DNA of 64,000 nucleotides from Marinomonas flavescens (GTDB lineage Bacteria > Pseudomonadota > Gammaproteobacteria > Pseudomonadales > Marinomonadaceae): NCBI RefSeq assembly GCF_004352835.1, contig NZ_SJSB01000001.1, positions 186,001 through 250,000 on the forward strand, written 5' to 3'. The translations under genes and the position numbers were made by a program. This document shows, piece after piece, positions 51,559 through 61,071 of the stretch. Below the pieces are notes generated by a model that searched no databases, was not told the origin of the DNA, and worked only from the letters and a program-made list of their open reading frames with translations. The stretch's first letter is position 1. The number at the start of each line of letters is the position of its first letter.

Positions 51559-53058
51559 CTAATTCGTGGCATACACTTTTTGCGGGTATTCTTTTAATAA
51601 TTGGCTAATTAGTCCGCCTAATACCTCAAGGCCCTTTTCAATTTTATCTTCAGGGATTGCCGCAAACCCTAAGCGAATGTAATTTTGTGGCGAAGACGGC
51701 TGAGCAAAGAGACTGTCTCCAGATTCTACTAAGATGCTGTAGTTAGATGCGAAGCGAACTAGGTCAGCACTTTTTAGCGGTTTTGGTAATTTAATCCAAA
51801 AGCAAAAACTGCCTTGAGTTTCTGTAACCTGACATTGTTTTAGATGTTTTTTGAGCCCTTCTGACATTAAATTCCATTTTGTCTCATAAAGGATTTTCAT
51901 GCGTCGCAAATGACTATCATAATACCCTTGGCTGATAAAGAGAGCGGCAACCGTCTGGTTATTGGCGGGCGGATGGCGATATTGCAAACGACGTAACTCT
52001 CTTAGTTCTTTGATTAATCCTGCATCGGCAACGAGATACCCTAATCTTAGTCCTGGAGATAGGGACTTAGACAAACTGCCGGCATAAATCACACGACCTT
52101 CTGTGTCCATACTTTTTAGAGAAGGAAGTGGTCGCTCATGGAAGTTCACTTCACTTTCGTAATCATCTTCCACAATAATGAAATCGTCTTTGGACGCTTG
52201 TGCTAATAGTTCGATGCGTCTTTCTAGTGGCATGGTTACCGTGGTTGGATACTGATGACTAGGTGTGACGCATACATAATGACAGTCACTTAACTGAGGG
52301 CCAGTGACGACACCTTTATCATCCAGCTCTAGAAAAGTGAGTTTGGAGCGTGCAGCATTAAAAATATGCCTTTGATCTGGATAACCTGGGTCTTCTAAAC
52401 CAACTAGGGTGTCTTCATTGGTTAATAATCCAGCTAATAAAGAGAAGGAGTTTTGAGTTCCCATGGTGAGAAGTATTTGATCCGCATTAGCGGTAATGCC
52501 GCGCTTGGGCAAAATGTTTTGACGAATTTGACTGATTAGCTCTTTTGAGTCCACATCGACATAGTCTTCTATCCATTCATGTACATTGCCTCTGCTTTGA
52601 GCAATGCGAGTACATTCTCGCCACTGATAAAGAGGGAAGTGTGTTGGCTCAATTTGGCCATAAATGAAAGGATAAGAATACGTAATCCAGTTTTTATCTT
52701 TATGTAAAGTGTTAAAAGAAGAAGGGATTTTCTTAACCCTCTCGCTCCAATTTAGATCGCTATTCTGTGTTTTTTGTGGCGCTTGCACTGTTTCGGGGAG
52801 TGTATTCTCAGACAGTTCTGGGTTTACAAAGTAGCCACTGCGTTCTTTTGATATCAAAAATCGTTCATCAACTAAGCCTTCATACACCAGCATAACGGTA
52901 TTTCGCGATACGCCTAAAAGCTGAGCCATCTTGCGGCTAGAGGGTAGATGAGACTCGCCAAAGTAATCTTTTTTAATTAAATCAACGAGCTTTTCCCTGA
53001 TCTGCTGCTGGAAGCTTCTTCCTGATTGAAATTCCACATTAATTAAGCAGTCAGTCAT
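51559..53058 (-). CDS. tauR: MocR/GntR-type regulator with aminotransferase domain (TauR-like)
   Basis: A 499-residue regulator. The N-terminal GntR winged helix (about 10-80) has LPSSRKMAQLLGVSRNTVML. A linker leads to a fold-type I aminotransferase domain with the PLP lysine in GSLSKSLSPGLRLGYL near residue 333, VCVTPSHQYPTT near 252 and EDDYESEVNF near 288. It is divergent from tauBCA and followed, past those genes, by tpa, so it is the probable taurine-responsive activator. PdxR or GabR-type roles are less likely from context. Confidence 0.9.
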   Translation of the reverse strand: MTDCLINVEFQSGRSFQQQIREKLVDLIKKDYFGESHLPSSRKMAQLLGVSRNTVMLVYEGLVDERFLISKERSGYFVNPELSENTLPETVQAPQKTQNSDLNWSERVKKIPSSFNTLHKDKNWITYSYPFIYGQIEPTHFPLYQWRECTRIAQSRGNVHEWIEDYVDVDSKELISQIRQNILPKRGITANADQILLTMGTQNSFSLLAGLLTNEDTLVGLEDPGYPDQRHIFNAARSKLTFLELDDKGVVTGPQLSDCHYVCVTPSHQYPTTVTMPLERRIELLAQASKDDFIIVEDDYESEVNFHERPLPSLKSMDTEGRVIYAGSLSKSLSPGLRLGYLVADAGLIKELRELRRLQYRHPPANNQTVAALFISQGYYDSHLRRMKILYETKWNLMSEGLKKHLKQCQVTETQGSFCFWIKLPKPLKSADLVRFASNYSILVESGDSLFAQPSSPQNYIRLGFAAIPEDKIEKGLEVLGGLISQLLKEYPQKVYATN

Positions 53059-53134
53059 TGTGTTTACCTTTTCTAGTTACGACTTTGTTTGTTAATGCTA
53101 TTTAATGTTCCATGCAAAAATCGAGCCTGAAAAT

Positions 53135-53151
53135 CTAGTTTTTCCTACTGG
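53135..53151. promoter_or_regulatory. Candidate TauR site upstream of tauB
   Basis: CTAGTTT-N5-ACTGG. The same motif with a 6-bp spacer is at 57084-57101 upstream of tpa. A second palindrome CAGATCT-N2-AGATCTG at 53234-53249 lies closer to the tauB start. Confidence 0.55.
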
Positions 53152-53271
53152 ACCATCTATTTTAGAAATTGGCCCTATGGCTTTGTTGAACAGCCAAGTA
53201 ACGTGTTTGCAAAGGGTTTAATCAGGCTGGTCTCAGATCTCTAGATCTGGAGCGAATGTAAGGAATAGAAA

Positions 53272-54117
53272 ATGAATACACTAGACATTCGAGATGTATC
53301 GGTTGTTTACCCCGCCTCTCAAGGTGGGGAAGCAGTGACAGCATTGTCCGATATTAATTTGACAATTGAGCAAGGTGATTTGGTTGTTGCGCTGGGTGCT
53401 TCAGGGTGCGGTAAGACTACCTTGCTGAGTTTGATTGCGGGCTTTATTGCTCCAAGTAAAGGCTATTTAACACTGGGTGATAGTTCAATCAAAGGATATC
53501 CGAGGGTGGCTTGTGGTTTGGACCTTGGGGATGAGGTTATGGGGCCTGGTGCAGATCGTGGTGTCGTGTTTCAAAAGCATGCCTTACTGCCATGGCTAGA
53601 TGTCATGGGTAACACGGAATTTGGCCTTAAGTTACAAGGAGTAGGAAAAGAAGAGCGTCGTAAAAAAGCCGCAGAATATCTTAAATTAGTCGGCTTAGAA
53701 GATTTTCATCATCATCGTGTGTATCAGCTTTCTGGTGGTATGCAGCAGCGTGTAGGTATTGCCAGAGCATTGGCGAATAACCCTGAAATGTTACTGCTTG
53801 ATGAGCCATTAGGTGCTTTGGATGCCCTAACGCGAGAGTCCCTTCAAGAACTTTTATTAGATGTGTGGCAAGAAACAAACAAGATGATGTTTTTTATCAC
53901 ACACAGTGTGGATGAAGCACTGTTACTGGCTACTCGTCTTATCGTTATGTCTCCACGACCTGGACGTATTACTCATCAATTTGATCTGACTTTTAATAGA
54001 GAATTTCTGGAATGTCGTGATGCCCGAAAAGTGAAATCTAGTGAGGCATTTATCAAAACAAGAGAGCAAATTTTGTCAATTATTCACGGCGATGAAACGG
54101 ATGGAAAAGGGGCTTAA
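53272..54117 (+). CDS. tauB: Taurine ABC transporter ATP-binding protein
   Basis: A 281-residue ATPase with Walker A GASGCGKT near residue 42, the signature [15 protein letters not shown] near 153 and Walker [13 protein letters not shown] near 173, in the nitrate/sulfonate/taurine (TauB/SsuB) style. The sequence between residues 70 and 100 contains a short insertion ([17 protein letters not shown]) compared with common TauB proteins. It is the first gene of tauBCA, with TAAGGA as ribosome binding site. The divergent gene is tauR. Powers taurine import through TauC. Confidence 0.92.
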   Translation: MNTLDIRDVSVVYPASQGGEAVTALSDINLTIEQGDLVVALGASGCGKTTLLSLIAGFIAPSKGYLTLGDSSIKGYPRVACGLDLGDEVMGPGADRGVVFQKHALLPWLDVMGNTEFGLKLQGVGKEERRKKAAEYLKLVGLEDFHHHRVYQLSGGMQQRVGIARALANNPEMLLLDEPLGALDALTRESLQELLLDVWQETNKMMFFITHSVDEALLLATRLIVMSPRPGRITHQFDLTFNREFLECRDARKVKSSEAFIKTREQILSIIHGDETDGKGA

Positions 54118-54118
54118 T

Positions 54119-55066
54119 ATGAATACTGAATCTACCAAAGTCGTTGCTAAGTCGACATTAAAACCCACACAAAGTAATAGTAGAACAGAGCATTTAGCCG
54201 TCAAAGAATTCACCCCTTTGGTTCAAAAGCTGATTGCTTATGTAAAACTAAAAATTAGCAAACCATCAATAAAGAGCGGTGAATTTTACGGTGCACCAGG
54301 AGCGGGTGATAGCCGACTTATCTCAGTGTTTTCAACCATATTATTTATCTCTATTTGGGCGTTTGTGACTGAAATGGGGTTCATCGACCCTTTGTTTTTG
54401 CCATCACCGGTGGATGTGTTTGAGAAGTTTTTAGACATTGCTAACAATGGCTTTGCTGGCGCAACCTTGGTTCAGCATTTGTCTGCCAGTTTGACACGTA
54501 TTTTTGGTGCATTTTTCTTTGCTTGTTTAATTGGTATCCCATTAGGGATCTTGATTGGCTGTAGCTATATTTTACGCGGTATTTTCGATCCTCTCATTGA
54601 GTTCTATCGCCCATTACCACCGTTGGCGTATTTGCCTTTGATCATCATTTGGTTAGGCATTGATGAGGGTAGTAAGGTAACTCTTATTTTCTTAGCCATG
54701 TTAGCACCTATTATTTTAAGTGCGCGTGCTGGCGTGACATCGGTGCGCATCGAGCAAATACAAGTCGCTTATTCGATGGGGGCTAGTCGCTGGCAGGTGA
54801 TTACTCAAGTTATTGCAAAAGGTGCTTTACCAGACATTTTAACCGGTATGCGTATTGCCATTGGCTTTGGTTGGACCACTTTGGTCGCCGCGGAAATGGT
54901 CGCCGCTCAGCGAGGCATAGGTTTTATGGTGCTCAACGCGTCTGAATTCTTACGGACGGATGTCGTCATAGCAGGGATTATTGTTATCGGTGTGATTGCT
55001 TACTGTTTTGATTTGCTTATGCGTTATCTAGAGAAAAAACTCGTGCCATGGAAAGGACAAAATTAA
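54119..55066 (+). CDS. tauC: Taurine ABC transporter permease
   Basis: A 315-residue inner-membrane permease with about six helices and the conserved loop YSMGASRWQVITQVIAKGALP near residue 225 that contacts the ATPase. An 80-residue hydrophilic N-terminal extension precedes the first helix. The frame is open upstream inside tauB, but ATG 54119, with AAAAGGGG just before it and one base after the tauB stop, is the start. Forms the taurine channel. Confidence 0.93.
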   Translation: MNTESTKVVAKSTLKPTQSNSRTEHLAVKEFTPLVQKLIAYVKLKISKPSIKSGEFYGAPGAGDSRLISVFSTILFISIWAFVTEMGFIDPLFLPSPVDVFEKFLDIANNGFAGATLVQHLSASLTRIFGAFFFACLIGIPLGILIGCSYILRGIFDPLIEFYRPLPPLAYLPLIIIWLGIDEGSKVTLIFLAMLAPIILSARAGVTSVRIEQIQVAYSMGASRWQVITQVIAKGALPDILTGMRIAIGFGWTTLVAAEMVAAQRGIGFMVLNASEFLRTDVVIAGIIVIGVIAYCFDLLMRYLEKKLVPWKGQN

Positions 55067-55111
55067 AACTGGAACTCATTAAAATACTTAAATATCACTT
55101 AAGGAATAACT

Positions 55112-56110
55112 ATGAAATTTATTAAAAAAATAGGGTTACTGGTTGGCGCGATGGCGATTTCGTTCAGCGCGATGTCAGAAGAAATTAGCATTGGTTATCA
55201 AGGTATCTTTAATCCTTATAAGCAGGTTATTGATCAAAAAATGCTTGAGAAACAACTTGGTGTAACCATCAAATGGCGCCGCTTTGATTCGGGTGCAAAA
55301 GCCATGACAGCACTAGCGTCTGGTAGTTTGGACATCACTACAGCGGGTTCTAGTCCTATTGCAGCCGCGGTTAGTAATGGTGTGCATGCTGAGCTTTTTT
55401 GGATACTAGAGAATATTGGTGATGCTGAAGCTATGGTGGTTCGCGATGGTTCAAACATCGTAAAACCTTCAGATCTAAAAGGTAAAACCATTGCAGTGCC
55501 TTTTGTTTCAACCACACACTTTCATACAATGTTTGCTTTAGAGCAGTTTGGAATTAAGCCAAGCGAAGTAAAATTACTGAATATGCAACCCAGTGCGATT
55601 GCCGCTGCTTGGCGTCGAGGTGACATTGATGCAGCCTTCATTTGGGATCCAGTTCTTGGACAAATCAAAAAAAGCGGCCATGTGCTGATTACCTCTAAGA
55701 CTTTGAGCTCTTGGGGCAAGCCAACATTTGATGGGCTTGTTGCGAACAAGAAATTTGCAGGAACACATAAAAAATTCTTAGTGGATTTTGTTAAAATTCT
55801 AGCGTCCGTTGATAAAGAATATAATGACAACAAAGACAGCTTTACTGTTAATAGCCCAATGGCTAAATCTATCAGTAAAGTAACTGGTGGCGATTTGAGT
55901 ACAGTGCCTGGTGTTATGGCGTTGTATGAATACCCAACACTGAAAGAGCAAGCCTCTTGTACGTGGTTAGGTTGTGGTGATAAAAGTGGCGCTGTTGCTT
56001 CACTTAAAGCCACATCAAAATTTCTGCTTGATCAGAAAAAAATCAGTGGTTTAAAAGACAACTATGCAGAATTTGTTAATTCTGAATACGTGGAAGCTGC
56101 ATTGAAATAA
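55112..56110 (+). CDS. tauA: Taurine ABC transporter periplasmic binding protein
   Basis: A 332-residue periplasmic binding protein with a signal peptide ending near residue 22 (SAMSEE). The segments WRRFDSGAKAMTALASG, GSSPIAAAVSNG, LKGKTIAVPFVSTTHFH, LNMQPSAIAAAWRRGDIDAAFIW (noted in part) follow E. coli TauA closely. Two cysteines in CTWLGCG near residue 289 may form a disulfide. Third gene of tauBCA, closed by a 16-bp perfect hairpin. Confidence 0.95.
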   Translation: MKFIKKIGLLVGAMAISFSAMSEEISIGYQGIFNPYKQVIDQKMLEKQLGVTIKWRRFDSGAKAMTALASGSLDITTAGSSPIAAAVSNGVHAELFWILENIGDAEAMVVRDGSNIVKPSDLKGKTIAVPFVSTTHFHTMFALEQFGIKPSEVKLLNMQPSAIAAAWRRGDIDAAFIWDPVLGQIKKSGHVLITSKTLSSWGKPTFDGLVANKKFAGTHKKFLVDFVKILASVDKEYNDNKDSFTVNSPMAKSISKVTGGDLSTVPGVMALYEYPTLKEQASCTWLGCGDKSGAVASLKATSKFLLDQKKISGLKDNYAEFVNSEYVEAALK

Positions 56111-56134
56111 ACGCATGTGACCCAGTGTTTTCTA

Positions 56135-56171
56135 AAAAGCCAATGCTATAGACAATATAGCATTGGCTTTT
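56135..56171. terminator. Strong bidirectional terminator after tauA
   Basis: AAAAGCCAATGCTATA (56135-56150) pairs perfectly with TATAGCATTGGCTTTT (56156-56171), 5-nt loop. A/T flanks serve both the tauBCA operon and the convergent exporter gene. Confidence 0.9.
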
Positions 56172-56256
56172 CTGTGTCTGCGTCTATACCTATAACCTTC
56201 TTGTAAGTGATTATTTCAAATTTAGGTAAGACACTAAATAGCCGAGTATTTGAACG

Positions 56257-56988
56257 TCACATAGCGCTGAGCGTTTTAACAAACCCAACGACAGCAACAA
56301 TAACCATCAGTGGCAGTGAAATAGCTTTGAAAGAAGCGGGTGGTTTTTTATTAAAAAAGAACTGACCAATTTTGACGCCAATAAGCGTTGGAATAAGCAG
56401 AGAAGCCAAATAAAGATAAATGTCATCATTTGAAGGCTGGCTTAGTGCTAAACCAATCAATGCGGCGAATTCACTTGCGATAAAGAAGAGGATCATAGTC
56501 GCGCGTTGGCTGCGTACATCTAATGGACTAGAAAGAATGTAGTACAGAACCATAGGGCCACCGATAGAAGCGCTTGACGTACCGACTCCGGATGCGACAC
56601 CGGTAATAAATTTTTTCGCGAAAGAATCATTTTGTGAAGCTTTCGCTTTTTTTATTAATAATAGAACCAAGACTAAAACAAAGGAGCAAATGAAAAGCTT
56701 TAGCCAAGTAGCAGGAAGGAAATAGAGTAATAGTAATCCAATAGGAATACCTACTATAGAGCCTGTGACGAGGGCCTTGAAGGTACTAAAATGAGCGTGT
56801 TTTACCGCCTCCCTTATTAGGGTGATGCTACAAATGAAATCCAAAGCTAAAACGATAGGAACGCTTTTGACGGGGTCTAAAAATAGATTCAAGCCAACCA
56901 CAGCGATCACTGCAAAACCAAAGCCTGAATAACCTCTGATAATGCCAGCGAAAAACACGATAGGAATCAAATAGGCTAAATTTTCCAT
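56257..56988 (-). CDS. tauE: TauE/SafE family sulfite/anion exporter
   Basis: A 243-residue membrane protein with about eight hydrophobic segments in two repeated halves. GIIRGYSGFGFAVIAVVGL (near 15) and ASGVGTSSASIGGPMVLYYIL (near 133) are the two family repeats. Family members export sulfite, sulfoacetate or related anions. Between tauBCA and tpa, it most likely removes sulfite released from taurine sulfonate after desulfonation. It is divergent from tpa. Confidence 0.88.
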   Translation of the reverse strand: MENLAYLIPIVFFAGIIRGYSGFGFAVIAVVGLNLFLDPVKSVPIVLALDFICSITLIREAVKHAHFSTFKALVTGSIVGIPIGLLLLYFLPATWLKLFICSFVLVLVLLLIKKAKASQNDSFAKKFITGVASGVGTSSASIGGPMVLYYILSSPLDVRSQRATMILFFIASEFAALIGLALSQPSNDDIYLYLASLLIPTLIGVKIGQFFFNKKPPASFKAISLPLMVIVAVVGFVKTLSAM

Positions 56989-57012
56989 ATTAATAGGCTC
57001 TCAAAAATCAAA

Positions 57013-57102
57013 TAGTGAGAGAGTATCGCAGCTCTTTCTGCTTTCTCACTAGAGCCAGTTAGCACTCTACATAGCGCCAGGCTCTAGTTTATATAAACTG
57101 GC
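57013..57102. promoter_or_regulatory. Divergent tauE/tpa control region with nested inverted repeats
   Basis: TAGTGAGA (57013-57020) with TCTCACTA (57044-57051); ACTAGAGCC (57048-57056) with GGCTCTAGT (57080-57088); GCCAGTT (57054-57060) with AACTGGC (57096-57102); and palindrome AGTTTATATAAACT (57086-57099). CTAGTTT-N6-ACTGG at 57084-57101 is shared with the tauB upstream region. Confidence 0.6.
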
Positions 57103-57199
57103 ACTATTGATTACCTTTGTTGGTTCTAAAGCCTACGTCAAGCATGGTCTAAGCTGGATTTATTGATTTTTTTGATAAACCAAATTTACGGAGAAGCCT

Positions 57200-58567
57200 A
57201 TGTCTGTCGTTGATAATGAAACCATAGAACGAGATCGCAAGCATGTGTGGCACCACCTTAGTCAACATAGTGTACTGACATCACAAGACCCTATGATAAT
57301 GGTCAAAGGTGAAGGCTCTCGTGTATGGGATATTAAAGGCAATTCTTATCTAGATGCTTCTGCTGGTGGCGTGTGGTGTGTGAATGTAGGCTATGGACGA
57401 ACCTCTATTGGGGATGCGATTCGTGATCAGGTCTGTAAAATAAATTTCTTTGCCAGTACCGCAGGAACCATTCCTGGGGCTATATTTGCTGAAAAATTGA
57501 TCAGTAAAATGCCCGGTATGAGCCGTGTTTATTATGCTAGCTCAGGTTCTGAAGCGAATGAAAAAGCGTTTAAAATTGTGCGTCAAATATCTCACAAAAA
57601 ATATGGCGGTAAAAAATACAAAATTCTATATCGCGAGCGTGATTATCATGGTTCAACCATTGCAACGTTAAGCGCAACAGGCCAAGAAGAACGACGTGAT
57701 CAATATGGACCTTTTGTGCCTGGGTTTGTTGAGTTTCCTCATTGCTGTGAGTATCGGAGCCAATTTGGTGACGTAGATAACTATGGTGAACTTGCTGCAC
57801 TTGAATTAGAAAAAGCGATTCTGCGTGAAGGGGCTGATACCGTTGGTGCTGTGATTTTAGAGCCTATTACTGCGGGTGGTGGCGTGATTACACCACCAGA
57901 AGGTTATTGGCCAAAAATCATGGAAATCTGTAAAAAATACAATGTACTTTTGCATATTGATGAAGTTGTTTGTGGTCTGGGTCGAACAGGTGAGTGGTTT
58001 GGTTATCAGCATTACGGCATAAAGCCTGACATAGTGACCTTGGCGAAAGGCGTCGCCTCAAGCTATGCAGCCATATCGTGTACGGTTACCACAGAAGCTG
58101 TGTTTAATGAATTTCTTGGTGAAAGCAGCGATAAAGATGTCTATTTTAGGGATATTAGTACCTACGCCGGTTGTACTGGTGGTCCTGCTGCCGCGATTGA
58201 AAATATGCGCATTATTGAAGACGAAGATTTGGTAACGAACAGTGCTGTAATGGGAAAATACCTTCTTGAGGGTTTAGATCGTCTAAAAGAGAAGTTTGAC
58301 ATCATTGGTGATGTACGCGGTAAAGGCTTGTTGTTAGGGATTGAATTAGTCAGTGATCGACAAGCAAAAACACCAGTACCTGAGCAAGTGGCCGCGAAGG
58401 TTGCCGGTATGTGTATGCAAAAAGGTCTTATCATCGGAAGAACAAATCGTTCTTTTGAAAAGTTTAACAACACGCTTTGTTTGTGCCCAGTACTGACTCT
58501 AAACCAAACGGAAGCTGATTTTATTTTGTCTACATTAGACGCTGTTTTTACTGAACTACCTGCTTAA
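57200..58567 (+). CDS. tpa: Taurine:pyruvate aminotransferase, class III
   Basis: A 455-residue PLP enzyme that transfers the amino group of taurine to pyruvate, giving sulfoacetaldehyde and alanine. ASAGGVWCVNVGYGR near residue 53, YYASSGSEANEKAFK near 112, LHIDEVVCGLGRTGEWFG near 251 and the PLP lysine in TLAKGVASSYA near 281 mark a class III aminotransferase close to Tpa. Its context (TauABC, TauR, TauE) supports taurine. Other omega-aminotransferases (for example polyamine:pyruvate) are similar, so context decides. Xsc is not in the window. Confidence 0.88.
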   Translation: MSVVDNETIERDRKHVWHHLSQHSVLTSQDPMIMVKGEGSRVWDIKGNSYLDASAGGVWCVNVGYGRTSIGDAIRDQVCKINFFASTAGTIPGAIFAEKLISKMPGMSRVYYASSGSEANEKAFKIVRQISHKKYGGKKYKILYRERDYHGSTIATLSATGQEERRDQYGPFVPGFVEFPHCCEYRSQFGDVDNYGELAALELEKAILREGADTVGAVILEPITAGGGVITPPEGYWPKIMEICKKYNVLLHIDEVVCGLGRTGEWFGYQHYGIKPDIVTLAKGVASSYAAISCTVTTEAVFNEFLGESSDKDVYFRDISTYAGCTGGPAAAIENMRIIEDEDLVTNSAVMGKYLLEGLDRLKEKFDIIGDVRGKGLLLGIELVSDRQAKTPVPEQVAAKVAGMCMQKGLIIGRTNRSFEKFNNTLCLCPVLTLNQTEADFILSTLDAVFTELPA

Positions 58568-58583
58568 GAACCACAGTTAAACG

Positions 58584-58612
58584 AGGTGCGATGTTCCCCC
58601 CACATCGTGCCT
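58584..58612 (+). terminator. Terminator after tpa
   Basis: AGGTGCGATGT (58584-58594) pairs with ACATCGTGCCT (58602-58612), 11 bp with two G-U pairs, 7-nt loop, followed by seven T. Confidence 0.8.
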
Positions 58613-58714
58613 TTTTTTATGCTTAAAATGTCTCTTACCTTTTCCACCTTACTTTTCCTTCTTTACCCATAGCCTTTAGCCGGTGCAATTCGCTTGCTCA
58701 GTATTTACAGTTTT

Positions 58715-58754
58715 CTTCATCGTTTCACCATAACCTTCATCGTTTCACCATAAG
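58715..58754. repeat. 20-bp tandem duplication
   Basis: CTTCATCGTTTCACCATAAC (58715-58734) is followed at once by the same sequence ending in G (58735-58754), 19 of 20 identical. It lies in the 754-bp gap 58568-59321. The rest of that gap becomes very AT-rich from about 58920 with long T-tracts and no gene; it probably contains the pilus operon promoter and silencing (H-NS-like) sites. Confidence 0.85.
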
Positions 58755-59321
58755 TTATTCAGAATTATCTAAGTGAGCCGCGATCGGTTTTTGTTATCGC
58801 CCAAAGGTATCGCTCAAGTGCTCTAAGGTATTTTTTAAGCGTGCTAAGCAGCATATTACTTGTCGCTTTAGCACTGTTGCAAAGAGTCCATAAACGATAT
58901 TGGTCTTGAATTTTTGTGAAATAAAGAGAATGAAAGAGACAGTAAGATTTTATGTAGTTCGGTCAACTTAGTGTAATCAAGTGTATAGAAGTTATAAGTT
59001 AAGTTTAATTATGAAATTTTGTTTAATTTTATTTAGCGTCATTTTGTTGATTTTTTGTGAAATTGTTTACTTGTTGTTTATTTGTGTAAACTTAAAATAG
59101 ATTTTGTAACCATTTGTTTTCATATGTTTTTTTCTTGAATTCTGTACGTTTGTTTAGTTTTTATTGGTTTTATTTATGTGATTAATTTTTTTTTATTGTT
59201 TTTTTATAAATTACAAATACCTATTTCTGAATGTTCTAAACAAATAGAAACGTACTAAACAGATTTTTATTATCTAGGATTCATCACGTGTTAGCGAGAT
59301 GGCTAAAAGGAATTAACAGTA

Positions 59322-59792
59322 ATGAAAAAACGAATTGGTTATTTATTGTTTTTCTGTGCTTTTAATGCATATTGCAGTGATAATGTTAATTTAACTTTAT
59401 CTGGGTATATTCCTGAGAAGTGCGGGTTTACAGCTGTTAATAATAACTTAATTCTTTCATCTGATGGTTTCGCTAACACTGAGCTAGTGATTGATTGTAA
59501 TTCTCCTATGCGAGTATCTATGCAATCTATAAACGGTGGTTTACGCCGCCAGCATAGTACAAAAGTAAATGACTATAATGTAAAACTGTCTATCTTAGAT
59601 GAAAATTACAGTAAAACTGTATCTTCACAAAATCTTAAAAGAACACAGGCATTTAACGTTAATGACATTTTATTTAAAAGCGTAGCAAAATTACAACTTA
59701 AACTGGTTAAGCCTTTAATCTATGCGGGAAATTATCAGGATATTTTACGTATAGAAATGACACCGTCAGCCGTTTCGGGTGGAGTGTGGTAG
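59322..59792 (+). CDS. Pilin-like subunit of a chaperone-usher pilus (minor subunit)
   Basis: A 156-residue secreted protein with a signal peptide ending near residue 19 (AYCSD). Two cysteines, in EKCGF and VIDCNS, have disulfide spacing. The C-terminus PLIYAGNYQDILRIEMTPS resembles that of the next pilin (PIYAGSYNDDLMLTVEAN), so both belong to one fimbrial family of the alternative/archaic chaperone-usher type. It is the first gene of the pilus operon, preceded by very AT-rich DNA. Tip or initiator role is inference. Confidence 0.8.
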   Translation: MKKRIGYLLFFCAFNAYCSDNVNLTLSGYIPEKCGFTAVNNNLILSSDGFANTELVIDCNSPMRVSMQSINGGLRRQHSTKVNDYNVKLSILDENYSKTVSSQNLKRTQAFNVNDILFKSVAKLQLKLVKPLIYAGNYQDILRIEMTPSAVSGGVW

Positions 59793-59837
59793 ATCGTTAA
59801 TTTTTATATACATACATATTAAACAAGGAATATTAAG

Positions 59838-60317
59838 ATGAAAAAGTTAATCATGTTATCAGCAATCGCAGCATTGACTTCAGGCGCAGCACTTGCAGGA
59901 ACCTTTCAAGTTTCTGGTAGTAACCCTTCTGTTTGTGAAGCAACCACGTCTCTAAATGCAGTAAGTTTTCCAGTATTGCAACAAGGTAAAACTAGTAACA
60001 TTCCTTTCACTTTGCGTTGTAATGATGCAGATGGCGCGACTGTTTCACTTACTTCTTCAGAAGGTCAATTAGAAACTACAGACGGTCAAGATGCAACAGG
60101 TGTTGGTTATTCTGCTAAACTTTCAGCAGCTCCATATAACTTTACCTTGACAGCTCTAAGCGGTGTTAATAATCAAGTAGCAAAAGAAACCCATTCAGGT
60201 TCACCTGCATTGGCAGCCGGCGGCGTTGCTGGAAACATTCTTCTAACTGTTCTAACAAATCCAATATATGCTGGTAGTTATAACGATGACTTAATGTTGA
60301 CTGTTGAAGCAAACTAA
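59838..60317 (+). CDS. Major pilin-like subunit
   Basis: A 159-residue secreted protein with a standard signal peptide (MKKLIMLSAIAALTSGAALA). It has two cysteines (PSVCEATTS, LRCNDAD) that would form the pilin disulfide, Thr/Ser/Gly-rich strands and the family C-terminus IYAGSYNDDLMLTVEAN. It is more acidic and less AT-rich than its neighbours, and a terminator-like hairpin follows, as expected for an abundant main subunit. The pilus type is not identified more precisely. Confidence 0.82.
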   Translation: MKKLIMLSAIAALTSGAALAGTFQVSGSNPSVCEATTSLNAVSFPVLQQGKTSNIPFTLRCNDADGATVSLTSSEGQLETTDGQDATGVGYSAKLSAAPYNFTLTALSGVNNQVAKETHSGSPALAAGGVAGNILLTVLTNPIYAGSYNDDLMLTVEAN

Positions 60318-60327
60318 TATCTAAACG

Positions 60328-60356
60328 AAAAAAGGCAGTATCATACTGCCTTTTTT
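60328..60356 (+). terminator. Internal terminator/attenuator after the major pilin gene
   Basis: AAAAAAGGCAGTA (60328-60340) pairs with TACTGCCTTTTTT (60344-60356), 13-bp stem, 3-nt loop, T-run. It lies inside the operon between pilin and chaperone, so it probably lowers expression of the assembly genes relative to the pilin. Confidence 0.85.
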
Positions 60357-60372
60357 ATTAGTAAGGATTTAT

Positions 60373-61071
60373 ATGCGATTAATTATTCTATTTCTTTTTG
60401 TTTTTAGCTCTTATTCAGTATTTGCATTTCAAGTACGTCCTATGGTATCTGATATACAGCCAATGGGCAGTAAATCACAAGAAACTATACAAGTATCAAA
60501 TACCTCAAAAAATCCTTTAACCATAGATGTTGCTGCATATGATTTATTGATAGATAAAAGTGGGCAGGAAAAATTAAAAGAAAATGACAATGATTTTTTA
60601 ATCATCCCTTTAACCAGTGTGATTGCTCCAGGTAAGAGTCAATCAATAATCGTGCGTTATATAGGAGATCCTCTATTGTCATCTTCTAAAGCATACCGTA
60701 TTGCAATCAATCAAGTTCATGTTGATTTAGGAAAAGCACAAGGGTCAGGTATTGGTTTGGCTATGAGCTTTAGAACCTTGCTGAATGTTGTTCCAGATAA
60801 GGCAGAAGCAAAATTGATTATAAAAAACAAAGAGCAATTTAAAAAAGGAATTTGGAGTGTTTCTCTAGAAAATAAAGGTAATAAATACATTCGCTTATCA
60901 AAAGCGAAATGGACAATAAAGAGTAAAGGCAAAACACTTTCACTAGAAGGAAATAACTTAAGTCGTGCATTGACAGGAAAACTTCTTCTTCCAAATTCAA
61001 CACGTACGGTTTATATAAAAATACCTTCAGAATTTAATGCTAGTGATAGCAAGTTAGCAGTGGCTATATAA
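60373..61071 (+). CDS. Fimbrial periplasmic chaperone
   Basis: A 232-residue periplasmic protein with a signal peptide ending near residue 18 (SVFAF). The PapD-like first domain begins FQVRPMVSDIQPMG, contains QVSNTSKNPLTIDVAAYDL, and has the G1-strand region IAPGKSQSIIVRYIGDP followed by AYRIAINQVHV. It holds pilin subunits by donor-strand complementation and delivers them to the usher. The stop overlaps the next start by 1 bp (TAATG). One of two chaperones in this operon. Confidence 0.85.
   Translation: MRLIILFLFVFSSYSVFAFQVRPMVSDIQPMGSKSQETIQVSNTSKNPLTIDVAAYDLLIDKSGQEKLKENDNDFLIIPLTSVIAPGKSQSIIVRYIGDPLLSSSKAYRIAINQVHVDLGKAQGSGIGLAMSFRTLLNVVPDKAEAKLIIKNKEQFKKGIWSVSLENKGNKYIRLSKAKWTIKSKGKTLSLEGNNLSRALTGKLLLPNSTRTVYIKIPSEFNASDSKLAVAI

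Noticed and set aside
56257..58567. Complete taurine dissimilation pathway in the window
   Set aside because: No xsc or pta gene is present between or near the tau genes, so only uptake, transamination and probable export are supported here.
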